From an uncultured Lachnospiraceae bacterium (GTDB taxonomy: Bacteria > Bacillota > Clostridia > Lachnospirales > Lachnospiraceae): 47,051 bases of DNA. The stretch is from the NCBI GenBank assembly GCA_946405625.1, contig CAMJHQ010000026.1:1-47051 (forward strand). Reading direction: 5' to 3'. A program made the position numbers and the translations under genes. The notes below the pieces were generated by a model. That model did no database searches and was not told where the DNA came from. It was given only the letters and a program-made list of their open reading frames with translations. Below, piece after piece: positions 8,614-17,622 of this stretch. Numbering within the stretch: position 1 is the stretch's first letter; each line of letters opens with the position of its first letter.

Positions 8614-11600
8614 TTATCTCATAGTTCCGTCTGCATTAAAGTAATGTCCGTTTACCCATTCGGATGCCGCCATGGTTCCATCTGCCTTCATGTAATACTT
8701 CTTGCCTGCAAGATCAAGCCATCCGATATGCATGGTTCCGTCTGCATCCATATAATACCATTCATTCCTGTCATTAACCCAGCCGGTTCTCATCGCTCCG
8801 CTGGTCGAGAAGTAATACCACTTTCCTTTATCATTCAGCCAGCCCGTCTTCATGGCTCCGCTTGATGTAAAGTAGTAATACAGCTTTCCGTCCATATACC
8901 ATCCAGTCTTCATCGAACCGTCTTTCTGGAAGAAGTACCAGTTATTGCCGTCTTTAAACCATCCGGTTCTCATAACTCCGCTGGTCGAGAAGTAATACCA
9001 CTTTCCCTTATCATTCAGCCAGCCCGTTTTCATGGCTCCGCTTGGAGCGAAGTAGTATGAGTAACTTCCTATCTTTTCCCAGCCGGTCTTCATTACACCA
9101 CGTGACTTAGTTGAAGTCTGATCAAAGAAATACCAGATATTTCCAAACTGTTTCCAACCGGTTACCATCTTATAATTTTCAAAATAGTACCAACCCTGTT
9201 CTGTCTGAATCCATCCGTCACAGGCTTTACCGTTCTTTATATACCAGCCCTGTCCACCTTCGTTAACAAGAATGCCTGTGAATGATGTATCTTTGATTCC
9301 TTCCCTGACATAGTAGTATGCACCGTCTGAAGGATCTTCATATACTCCGTCCGTAATAAATACTTTACCGTCAACAAGGTACTTTTCTTCTCCCGAAGAA
9401 TCCTTCACAAAGCCAACAAAACTTGTATCTATTACGCCGTCAACAACTCTGTATACTCCCGGAACACCGTTAATAGTCACTTCGATCAGTTCGGAATCAA
9501 AATCCGTAACGCGCTGATCATCCTTATAGCAGCACCAGAGTCCATCCTCTTCATACCATCCGTTTCTTATAAGCTTAGGTATCGATTCCTGTTTGAAATG
9601 ACCACAGACCGTACATGTATAGAGCATAATTCCTTCGCTGTCATATGTAGGTTCTGCACTTACCACACCTTCATCCCATGTATGGCTTTCGCTTTCCGAA
9701 ATATCTCCGCAAAGCTCACATTCTTTATAATGCTTTTCATCATCCGATTTCCAATCAGAATACTGATGTGTCAGCTTATCAATCCGCTCCGGTGCAGCCA
9801 GAATTTCATTGCATACCTCACAGTGGCTTCCTGCTGTCCATCCGTAATCATTACATGTAGGATCAACCGCCTCATCAGTGACCGGTGAATGACCCTTAGC
9901 CGGAATCTCCTCATCCTTTGTAAGATTGCAATCCGTACATGTATACCTGATCGTACCCGGTTCGGTGCAGGTTGCTGCCTTGACTACAGTACCCTCATCC
10001 CAGAGATGCTCTGCATATTCAACTTCATCGCATCTTGAACATTTTCTGAAATAAGTAACTCCGTCATCACCGGGCTGCCATTCACCGAAATCATGACCAA
10101 GTGCAGGTATCTCAACTCTCGGTTCAAATACCGTATCACATCTGTCACAATGCGACCCTTCAGTATATCCCGGAGCAGTGCAGGTTGCTTCTACTCCCTC
10201 ATCTATAACAGTATTATGTCCGAGCTTCTCTATTATCTCTTCCTTTGTTTCATGACATCCCCTGCATGTATAAGTCTTGATTCCATCCTCAAGACATGTA
10301 GCTTCTTTTGTAACAACACCTGCATTCCAGCGATGCTCCGAAGACTTCTGTGTTAAAATAATGCAATAGTATCTGGTGTTGCAAAAATAATATTTACTTT
10401 TCAATTCAATGGTGTCATCTTCACGATATATACCTGCAACATTACCAATGATACCATTTGCAATATCATTCAGAGTATCTGGATTGATACGCTCCGTCGA
10501 AAGAACATATATACAAAACTCATTGCTCGTATCACTTATACTTTCAAGTATATGTTCCCTGATCAAAGGCTTAATCTCATCAAAATCATTGAAGAATTCG
10601 CTTTCTCTGTAACAATCCTTTACCCAGTAAGAACTGCTGTCGGACATTTCCGGAGCAATATAGAGACTTCCTTCATCCGGATAATTATAGATATCAGTTA
10701 TTGTATGATCCTCATTCATAAAGGTTATAGGTGTATTAAGATACATCTCAAACGGTCTGTCGCTATCACTGTCATACCAGGTTAGATCACTTGCAAACCA
10801 TTCTCCGGCTATCTTAACCGCATTCCATGCATGGCTCTCACCCGCTTTACCTTCTATGATCGTAGTATCTATTCCTATATAATTAAGCAGCATCTGATTG
10901 AGCTTTGCATAACCCTCACATACAGCAAGTCCGCGTTCAAGTCCGCCGACAACATTGTGGCTGTATGATTCATTCATCTCATCACGATTATATGCGACCA
11001 TGTCCGAAATCAGATCAGCTACATATCTTTCCTTTTCATAATCCGTACCAAGCTTATCCGTTTCGTTTTTTACATCTCTACAGATCTGCTCGATTTCACT
11101 TCTTATCTGTTTTCTTCTCGATCCGAGCCTGTAATTATCTATATCATTTGCAAAATCTTCCTTTGATATGATCATAGGGCAGGCGCGCTTTGTCGGACTA
11201 TCATCGTTTCCTATCTGAAGATATCCGCTTATAAAGTAAAAGATCGGCATATCCATCTGTATAGCATAAAATACGGTTTTTACCTCTTCATCCGTCAATC
11301 CCGCTATAAGGGTCGCTTCGTCTATATAATAGAATTTGGGGGCTCCTTCTTTTGCTTGATAGAATTTCTCAAGAGTTACATCAGAATAATAAAATTCCGT
11401 GAGCGTGTCCACAATACTGTCATATACCTGCTGAAGCCTTGCACCGTTTTCCATTTCGGCCAGTCTCATATAATTATATCTGCATGAGGTTGATTCCGGC
11501 GTAACCGCATCTGCCCCATCTGCCGACACTCTTTCTCCGCCATAGAAAAGAAATGCAAACAAAAACGTAAACAAAATCGTCTGAAGTATTAATATATTTC

Positions 11601-11625
11601 GAATTGTCCCGTGTCTTTTATTCAT
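8614..11625 (-). CDS. Secreted transglutaminase-like protein with Cys-pair and choline-binding-type repeats
   Basis: 1003 residues from ATG 11625, which has GGAG seven bases upstream; the longer GTG frame opening at 11661 overlaps its own GGAGG and is unlikely. A signal peptide/anchor (about 1-35) is followed by a transglutaminase-core domain (about 210-292) with the apparent triad Cys in LAVCEGYAKL (about 235), His in GESHAWNAV (about 264) and Asp in FASDLTWYD (about 280). Paired-cysteine repeats WDEGTV...C...YTCxxC...H follow (about 425-685), like those of the 1319-residue neighbour, then about ten choline-binding-type repeats to the end. Such bacterial transglutaminase-like proteins may be cysteine proteases or crosslinking enzymes; which applies here is unknown. 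The leader has an unusual long hairpin (11658-11700). Confidence 0.9.
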   Translation of the reverse strand: MNKRHGTIRNILILQTILFTFLFAFLFYGGERVSADGADAVTPESTSCRYNYMRLAEMENGARLQQVYDSIVDTLTEFYYSDVTLEKFYQAKEGAPKFYYIDEATLIAGLTDEEVKTVFYAIQMDMPIFYFISGYLQIGNDDSPTKRACPMIISKEDFANDIDNYRLGSRRKQIRSEIEQICRDVKNETDKLGTDYEKERYVADLISDMVAYNRDEMNESYSHNVVGGLERGLAVCEGYAKLNQMLLNYIGIDTTIIEGKAGESHAWNAVKIAGEWFASDLTWYDSDSDRPFEMYLNTPITFMNEDHTITDIYNYPDEGSLYIAPEMSDSSSYWVKDCYRESEFFNDFDEIKPLIREHILESISDTSNEFCIYVLSTERINPDTLNDIANGIIGNVAGIYREDDTIELKSKYYFCNTRYYCIILTQKSSEHRWNAGVVTKEATCLEDGIKTYTCRGCHETKEEIIEKLGHNTVIDEGVEATCTAPGYTEGSHCDRCDTVFEPRVEIPALGHDFGEWQPGDDGVTYFRKCSRCDEVEYAEHLWDEGTVVKAATCTEPGTIRYTCTDCNLTKDEEIPAKGHSPVTDEAVDPTCNDYGWTAGSHCEVCNEILAAPERIDKLTHQYSDWKSDDEKHYKECELCGDISESESHTWDEGVVSAEPTYDSEGIMLYTCTVCGHFKQESIPKLIRNGWYEEDGLWCCYKDDQRVTDFDSELIEVTINGVPGVYRVVDGVIDTSFVGFVKDSSGEEKYLVDGKVFITDGVYEDPSDGAYYYVREGIKDTSFTGILVNEGGQGWYIKNGKACDGWIQTEQGWYYFENYKMVTGWKQFGNIWYFFDQTSTKSRGVMKTGWEKIGSYSYYFAPSGAMKTGWLNDKGKWYYFSTSGVMRTGWFKDGNNWYFFQKDGSMKTGWYMDGKLYYYFTSSGAMKTGWLNDKGKWYYFSTSGAMRTGWVNDRNEWYYMDADGTMHIGWLDLAGKKYYMKADGTMAASEWVNGHYFNADGTMR

Positions 11626-11657
11626 AAATAAGCTCCGATACTCTTTGTTAGGTAGTA

Positions 11658-11700
11658 ACACCTCCGATAAATAGATTTTAACCTATCATATCGGAGGTGT
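11658..11700 (-). promoter_or_regulatory. Long stem-loop in the transglutaminase-like gene leader, covering a GGAGG
   Basis: Perfect 12-bp arms, ACACCTCCGATA (minus strand 11700-11689) and TATCGGAGGTGT (11669-11658), with a further 5-bp inner stem after a one-base bulge. The right arm contains GGAGG. The true Shine-Dalgarno lies 25 nt further on within a second TATCGGAG, which the left arm could pair with instead (8 bp). No U-run follows, so a terminator is less likely than a control or stability element. Confidence 0.6.
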
Positions 11701-11727
11701 CCATTATTATGTCATTAAAACGATTTC

Positions 11728-11744
11728 GAGTCCGCCTTCGACTC
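11728..11744 (-). terminator. Possible terminator behind the 1871-residue protein gene
   Basis: A 5-bp hairpin (GAGTC/GACTC, 7-nt loop) 22 nt behind the stop at 11766, followed on the minus strand by GAAATCGTTTTAATG. It is short and the U-run is weak, so it is likely inefficient. Confidence 0.35.
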
Positions 11745-11765
11745 TTCTGTTTATTGCTTAGCTTA

Positions 11766-14700
11766 TTACTTCATTCTTCCGTCAGGACCGATCTGATAAC
11801 CGTCTATAGTTGTATTGACAGCCATAGCACCGTTACTCTTGAAGTAGTACCAATCTTGACCGATCTTCTGCCATCCGACCTTCATAGCTCCCGAAGGAAG
11901 CAGGTAGTACCATGTTGAACCATCCTTAAACCATCCGGTCTTCATCGTTCCGTCTTCATTAAAGTAATAGTAAGTTCCGCCAATATTCTTCCAGCCCTTA
12001 GACTTTGCACCACTTGCAGAGAAGTAATACCATACTCCGTCTATCTGGGCCCAGCCGACCTTCATGGCTCCGCTTGCACTGAAGTAATATGTCTGTCCTG
12101 AAATATCCATCCAGGTGTCACATACCATTATACCGTCACTGTCGAAATAGTACCAGATTCCGCCTATTTCTTCCCAACCGACCTTCATAGCACCGCTCTT
12201 GGTGAAATAATACCAGATATCGCCTATCATCTGCCATCCGGTCTTCATTACTCCGCCTGATGTAAAGTAGTACTTAATGCCTCCGAGCTCCTGAAGTCCT
12301 GTAACCATGATTCCGTCTGAATCGAAGTAATACCAGCTGCTGTTGATTTCAGCCCAGCCCTTCTTCATCTTTCCTTCTGCAGTGAAGTAATACCAGTCAG
12401 AACCTATCTTGTTCCAATCTTTTGCTACAATTCCAGTAGTTTCATCTGCATAGTACTTTGAGCCTTCAATTTCGAGCCATCCATACTTAACTCTGCCATC
12501 TTCTATGAAATACTTATTATTATTAAATTCCACAAAATCATTGATAGGTCTGAGTCTACCGTTCTCAATATAGAAGGTCTCTTCTTTAAAATTGAGCAAT
12601 CCGGTTCTGTTAAAATCAGCTTTACCTTCTTCTACGTACCATACGCCTTTACTTTCCGGAACTTCTTTTTCTACATTTCCTCTCTTATCAACAGCGGCCG
12701 CAACCACTCCTTCAAGAAAGTCAGTAAACGTACTATTGAAAAATCCATCTTCATAATAGTAGTAATCATTCTCTCCAAGTTCTTTATCAACTATAAGTCC
12801 TGTATAATTTCCCTTTTCTGCCGTAAGAACTATCGTATATTCAGATTCCAGTGGTCCGAAATCTATTCTTGCACTGTAATATCCATATCCTTGCTCATGC
12901 CAGTTTTCATCCGGACTCTGATTTGAAAATGTTCCGACATGTATTCCAGGAAGAGAAGCTTCAGCTGGAATTCCATAACTCTCTACCAATCCATTAAAAT
13001 ATGAATCTCTAAAGTCATACAGCTGATCCATAGCACACTTTTCTTCTGTATCGGCAAATTCTACAGTTGAACCATCTGACTTGGTTAAGATAATCTTAGA
13101 CGGACTAATATCATAGCCTTCGAATTCTGTCACTTCATTCCAATACCACACTTCCTGCTGATCATCATAATCTTCAAATCCCTTCATATCATTAATAAGA
13201 TCAAGATCATGGCTTCTATATACCTTTTCAGCCTCAATATCTGTAAATCCGAAAGGCAGGATATATACATCGAATGTAGTCTCAATACCGGCTACTGAGA
13301 AACCAACCTTATATGGATCGCCCGGTTCTGTTGCTGTCCAGCTGGACATACCGTTTTCATCCGGCATCTGATCATCAATAATATTGATTCTTACATCCTC
13401 AGGCTCAATTCCAAGAATCTCAGCGAATTGAACTCTAATTTCATCCCAATCACCTTCTACGATCTGAGGTTCGTTCTCGCCTGCCACCGTAACTTCTATC
13501 GGAGGAATAGGATATCCATATCTTTTCCACTCCTGTTCAACACGGCCTTCCGGAGTATCATATCCATTTTCGGTATATGTATCACCTTCCCAGATATATA
13601 CAGTTTCAGGAATACTTATTGCTTCAATTGAAGCAGTCATGATTGAAACCTGATATTCTGCCGAAGTACCGCAAATAGAGATCGTGCTGACATATGTATT
13701 TCCTACTTCCCATGAAGATATCCATCCACCTTCTCCATCGTCTATAGGCATCTGATCATCATCAAACTTATACTCAACCGAGTAGCTGTCTACTCCCGCA
13801 ATATCAGCGAGTTTCTGATTTACCTGATCACGGATTCCATTCAGATCACCTGTTATTGATGTATCATCGGTAAAGTTAATTGTTACCTCACCCGGCCAGG
13901 TATCATATCTCTGCCAGGTAATCTCCTGTTGATACTCTTCTCTCCAGTCACGATTAGGATATGTATCTCCTTCAAATCTTACGATATCATTGACAGAAAT
14001 AGATTTTATTGGTTTACCGAGAATATTAACCTTATACGCTGCTTCCAGACCGCAGACCTTAAAGATTGCGAAATGCTCTTCTCCCGGTTCCCAGATATTA
14101 TCCGGACCCTGATCTGTTTCCCAATAGAAAATTATATCTCTTTCATCTTCGATTCCGAGAAGATTCATCAGTTCACGTCGAACATATTCTCCGTCTCCTG
14201 AAATCTCGTTTGAACCATAATCCTCTGCGTAGCTGTCACTTAATGTAACTGTCATATGCTGAGGCCACGGATCATAGATCTGATAAGTAATATCGTCATC
14301 CCACTCACCGGTTTCCGGATCTCGATATCCACGTTCCTCACGAGTGTCGCCTTCAAACTTAATAAGATCATCTACACTTATCTCTACAACCGGGCTCTCA
14401 TCAATGATCACATTATATGATGCAGATGCACTACCTATATGTAATGTTACCGGATGTATTCCCGGTCTCCATTCATTATCCGGACTCTGGTCATCTCCTT
14501 CAATCCAGTCATTGATCATAACACCATACTTTTCTCTGATGTAATCTCTGACCTGACCTACATCACCCGTAAAACTTTCCTGTTCATCAGCAAATGTTAC
14601 CGTAACATTTCTGGAATTCGGGTCATATGCCTGCCACTCTTCATCAACAAACTGACGATGTCCTTCATCATCGAAATATTCATAACCATATCTTGTATCT

Positions 14701-17381
14701 GTTTCACCTACATATTTTGAAACATCATCTGCAGTTATAATATAATCTGCTTCAATAACCGTAACAATATATGTATATTCGGCACCGAGTGCGAAAAATC
14801 TTACTTCATGTTCTCCCGGTCCCCAGGTTGATTCAAAATTCTCGTCATACTCCTGACTTGCATCGAAATCTTCACCGAATGACATCGCATTTTCATCTTC
14901 ATATCCAAGTATTTCTGCAAGTCTTCTCTTAACATCTCCCGGATTTCCATCTATCACTTCATTGTCATAGTCTTCAGAAAGAGTAATCTTAACATATTCA
15001 GGCCATGTCTTATATGCTTTTACGCGAATTCTCTCATACTCTCCCGTTTCCGGATTATCTCGTCCTGCTTCCCTGTCTTCCAGGTCTCCCTGTAATACCT
15101 GAAAATCATCAACATACAGATTCACAATCGGACTTGGCTTGATAGTTACCGTATATTCGCATCCTACGCCAAATATATAGAAATATGCTGTATTATCTCC
15201 GATTTCAAAAATATAATCAGGTGACTGATCGGTTTCCCAATGAAAATTCATATCTCTATCATCTTCGAGTCCGAGAAGCCTCATCAATTCTTCACGAACG
15301 AAATCAGGATCACCCGAAATTTCAGGGCTTCCATACGCTTCTGCAAAGCTGTCACTGAGTGTAACCGTCATCATTTCAGGCCATGGGTCGTATATCTGAT
15401 AGGTGATATCATTATTCCACTCATCTGTTTCAGGATCATGATATCCTCGTTCCTCACGAGTATCGCCTTCAAACTTGACAATATTTTCAACACTTATTTC
15501 AGCAATCGGACTTTCCTGAATTATAACGTTATAAGATACAGTTGCATTTCCCAGATGCAAGGTTACCGAATGTGATCCGACTCCCCATTCATTTTCCGGA
15601 CTCTGGTCATCGCCTTCGATCCAGTCACTTAACGTTATGCCGTATTTTTCGGATATAATATCATAAACACGCCAAAAATCATCTGTAATAGGTTCCGATT
15701 CATCATCAAAAGATACAGTGATAGTCTGCGGATAAGTGTTATACGCTTTCCAGTGCACATCCATGAAATCAACGAAATTCCCCTGCTCGTCAAATATATC
15801 ATATCCGTGTCTGTCTTCCGTATTTCCCTGAAATAGTACTACATCATCGACTGACAATGTATATCCGACCTCTACAACATTTACCTTATAAGTTGTTTCT
15901 ATTCCGAATACATGGAATGATACTTCATGAGCACCGACTTCCCAGGTGGATATGTTATTCTCATCATATGTCTGGCTTGCATTAAAGTCCTCACCAAACG
16001 GAATATCATTCTCATTTTCAAATCCCAATATTCTCGCAAGTTCAGTTTTTACTTCACTCGGCCATCCTTCGATAGGCTCATGTTCAAAATCTTCCTTGAA
16101 CTCAATTCTTATTTTATTCGGCCATGTATCATAAGCTTTTACATCGACTCTTTCATGCTCTCCGGTTTCCGGATCATCACGATCTATTGTTCTGTCTACC
16201 AAGTCACCTTCTGCAACGCTCTTATCATCAACAATTATCGAAGCTATAGGGCATTCGTCAATTGTAACACTATAATCAGTCTCTGCTCCAAGCACATGGA
16301 ATTTAACAGGGTAAGTGTTATTAGCTGTCCATGTAGTCATGCCATTTTCTGCCGGCTGATCTGCTTCATCCCAGAAGCTGAGAGCTTCCTCAGGATAATT
16401 GAAATAATCTACCAGACTGCTCTTTACTTCATAAGCATCACCTTCAAACTCTTCACCGTTTACAAGTTTTACATAAACAGATTTAGGCCATGTATTATAA
16501 CTCTTAAATAGATCTACAAGTTCTCCGTCTTCCCATATTTCGGTATTATTATAAATACCTTCATAACAATTCATGTTTGCAACAGTCAATTCCTCGACCG
16601 GTGCCGACAGATCTATATCCTTCTCGAGATCTGCTTCATCAAAGCCTTCTTCCCAGATATATTCGTTATTATCGAAAACATCATATTCGCCATCGATCAT
16701 AAGAAGAGGAATAAACTCCGAATACTCTTCTACAGGTTCCCAGGAAAATCTGATAGGTCTTCCCAATGGAATATTATCAATAAAGAAATTACCATCTTCT
16801 TCCTGAATCTCAACACCTTCAAAATGGTCGCCGTCTTCAGTCAGGCACTCAACTCTGAGAGTAAACTCTTCATTTTCAGTAATAAAAATGTAAGCTTCCG
16901 CGCCGTTTCTTCCGCCGCAGCCTGCTGCATTATTGAATGTCAGCTTTCCGAATTTCTGATTCTCATCGTTCTGCTGTCCCTGCTGCTCGTTCGGCTCAAG
17001 GGCATTTTTGTCATTGGTCAAAACCGCCTTTGTCTCATCCTGCTCAGGTATGATCTCATCATCTGCAGGCTCGCTCTTCGGCTCATCCTGCTCAGGTATG
17101 ATTTCTTCATCTGCAGGCTCGCTCTTTGGCTCATCCTGTTCAGGTATGATCTCATCATCCGCAGGATCATTCTTCGGCTCATCCTGCTCTGATATTATCT
17201 CATCCTCTTTGCCTTCACCCGGGACATCGGTATCCGGGTTCTGAGCATTGTCTCCGGATGTCTCCCCCTGCTGATAACTCTGCGACTCATCACTGCTGTC
17301 TGCACGCACGTCCACACGGTACATTCCGAGAGCCATGAATACAACAAGAATGAGTGCAATTACCCTTCTCATTTTCCTCAT
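11766..17381 (-). CDS. 1871-residue secreted repeat protein with choline-binding-type C-terminus
   Basis: ATG 17381 has AAAGGAG nine bases upstream; the longer frame from 17420 would begin inside the leader hairpin and is rejected. A signal peptide (about 1-33, ending VDVRADS) is followed by an acidic tandem repeat of 16 residues (DEPKSEPADDEIIPEQ type, about 44-115). About ten repeats of roughly 124 residues then run from about 260 to 1514. Each has a start like VDDIVKFEGDT, a central YDTWP, a DDQSP/DDQMP motif and an end like YKVNIxExPI. Two three-repeat blocks are near copies of each other. The last 340 residues are choline-binding-type repeats (YYFxxDGxMxTGW). I do not recognise the 124-residue repeat; an Ig-like stalk that projects from the surface is plausible. 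It follows the LCP gene in the same direction but has its own consensus promoter. Confidence 0.9.
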   Translation of the reverse strand: MRKMRRVIALILVVFMALGMYRVDVRADSSDESQSYQQGETSGDNAQNPDTDVPGEGKEDEIISEQDEPKNDPADDEIIPEQDEPKSEPADEEIIPEQDEPKSEPADDEIIPEQDETKAVLTNDKNALEPNEQQGQQNDENQKFGKLTFNNAAGCGGRNGAEAYIFITENEEFTLRVECLTEDGDHFEGVEIQEEDGNFFIDNIPLGRPIRFSWEPVEEYSEFIPLLMIDGEYDVFDNNEYIWEEGFDEADLEKDIDLSAPVEELTVANMNCYEGIYNNTEIWEDGELVDLFKSYNTWPKSVYVKLVNGEEFEGDAYEVKSSLVDYFNYPEEALSFWDEADQPAENGMTTWTANNTYPVKFHVLGAETDYSVTIDECPIASIIVDDKSVAEGDLVDRTIDRDDPETGEHERVDVKAYDTWPNKIRIEFKEDFEHEPIEGWPSEVKTELARILGFENENDIPFGEDFNASQTYDENNISTWEVGAHEVSFHVFGIETTYKVNVVEVGYTLSVDDVVLFQGNTEDRHGYDIFDEQGNFVDFMDVHWKAYNTYPQTITVSFDDESEPITDDFWRVYDIISEKYGITLSDWIEGDDQSPENEWGVGSHSVTLHLGNATVSYNVIIQESPIAEISVENIVKFEGDTREERGYHDPETDEWNNDITYQIYDPWPEMMTVTLSDSFAEAYGSPEISGDPDFVREELMRLLGLEDDRDMNFHWETDQSPDYIFEIGDNTAYFYIFGVGCEYTVTIKPSPIVNLYVDDFQVLQGDLEDREAGRDNPETGEYERIRVKAYKTWPEYVKITLSEDYDNEVIDGNPGDVKRRLAEILGYEDENAMSFGEDFDASQEYDENFESTWGPGEHEVRFFALGAEYTYIVTVIEADYIITADDVSKYVGETDTRYGYEYFDDEGHRQFVDEEWQAYDPNSRNVTVTFADEQESFTGDVGQVRDYIREKYGVMINDWIEGDDQSPDNEWRPGIHPVTLHIGSASASYNVIIDESPVVEISVDDLIKFEGDTREERGYRDPETGEWDDDITYQIYDPWPQHMTVTLSDSYAEDYGSNEISGDGEYVRRELMNLLGIEDERDIIFYWETDQGPDNIWEPGEEHFAIFKVCGLEAAYKVNILGKPIKSISVNDIVRFEGDTYPNRDWREEYQQEITWQRYDTWPGEVTINFTDDTSITGDLNGIRDQVNQKLADIAGVDSYSVEYKFDDDQMPIDDGEGGWISSWEVGNTYVSTISICGTSAEYQVSIMTASIEAISIPETVYIWEGDTYTENGYDTPEGRVEQEWKRYGYPIPPIEVTVAGENEPQIVEGDWDEIRVQFAEILGIEPEDVRINIIDDQMPDENGMSSWTATEPGDPYKVGFSVAGIETTFDVYILPFGFTDIEAEKVYRSHDLDLINDMKGFEDYDDQQEVWYWNEVTEFEGYDISPSKIILTKSDGSTVEFADTEEKCAMDQLYDFRDSYFNGLVESYGIPAEASLPGIHVGTFSNQSPDENWHEQGYGYYSARIDFGPLESEYTIVLTAEKGNYTGLIVDKELGENDYYYYEDGFFNSTFTDFLEGVVAAAVDKRGNVEKEVPESKGVWYVEEGKADFNRTGLLNFKEETFYIENGRLRPINDFVEFNNNKYFIEDGRVKYGWLEIEGSKYYADETTGIVAKDWNKIGSDWYYFTAEGKMKKGWAEINSSWYYFDSDGIMVTGLQELGGIKYYFTSGGVMKTGWQMIGDIWYYFTKSGAMKVGWEEIGGIWYYFDSDGIMVCDTWMDISGQTYYFSASGAMKVGWAQIDGVWYYFSASGAKSKGWKNIGGTYYYFNEDGTMKTGWFKDGSTWYYLLPSGAMKVGWQKIGQDWYYFKSNGAMAVNTTIDGYQIGPDGRMK
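13990..16230 (-). repeat. Duplicated block of three 124-residue repeats within the coding sequence
   Basis: Repeat units 2-3-4 (about 16230-15110) and 5-6-7 (about 15110-13990) correspond pairwise: FEGDTREERGYHDPETDEW against FEGDTREERGYRDPETGEW, and DWIEGDDQSPENEW against DWIEGDDQSPDNEW. The offset between the matching sites is about 1116 nt (372 codons). This points to duplication of a whole three-repeat block rather than of single repeats. Confidence 0.75.
17033..17200 (-). repeat. 48-nt tandem repeat encoding an acidic Pro/Glu linker
   Basis: Three to four direct copies of a 48-nt unit encoding 16 residues of the type DEPKSEPADDEIIPEQ, close behind the signal peptide of the 1871-residue protein. 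Copies are nearly identical in DNA, so the number may vary between strains. The plus-strand frames across it are shadows of this repeat. Confidence 0.8.
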
Positions 17382-17522
17382 TAAGCAAATCTCCTTTCGT
17401 AAAAAAATTTCGGGCATCACAAGTATTTTTAATCAACTTGTGATACCCGATGTTCGTTAATATTGCTAATTCTTTGTCTTGTTCACTCCTGACGCTGCAT
17501 CACAAAAAATATAACAATTTAT
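17382..17522 (-). promoter_or_regulatory. Leader with terminator and candidate antiterminator (putative attenuator)
   Basis: On the minus strand a stem of CGGGTATCACAAGT with ACTTGTGATGCCCG (17450-17411, 14 bp with one G-U pair) is followed by AAATTTTTTT, a textbook intrinsic terminator placed 16 nt before the Shine-Dalgarno of the 1871-residue gene. The 9-mer TTGTGATGC of its right arm also occurs near the 5' end of the leader (17505-17497). That copy could pair with GTATCACAA of the left arm and so block the terminator. I recognise no known ligand-binding motif. Confidence 0.6.
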
Positions 17523-17528
17523 AAAATT

Positions 17529-17557
17529 ATTATAATTCGTTTTGTGCAAAGTGTCAA
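17529..17557 (-). promoter_or_regulatory. Perfect consensus promoter of the 1871-residue protein gene
   Basis: On the minus strand TTGACA (17552-17557), a 17-nt spacer and TATAAT (17529-17534), matching the sigma-70/sigmaA consensus exactly. The start would be near 17522, giving a leader of about 140 nt that contains the putative attenuator. Confidence 0.88.
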
Positions 17558-17622
17558 AAAGTTTTTACGATTTTGTTAGTATTTTATTAATTTTTTATAT
17601 ATTTTCGGCTTTAAACCGACTA

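Noticed and set aside
11626-11661. Longer GTG start for the transglutaminase-like protein
   Set aside because: The GTG is fused to GGAG of the hairpin arm with no spacing, and the ATG at 11625 has a proper GGAG and gives a clean signal peptide.
17382-17420. Longer ATG start for the 1871-residue protein
   Set aside because: It would lie in the right arm of the leader terminator and encode non-signal residues; ATG 17381 has AAAGGAG upstream.
17606-17618. Small hairpin CGGTTT/AAGCCG behind the LCP gene as terminator
   Set aside because: The stem is short and is followed by an A-rich stretch, not a U-run, on the minus strand.
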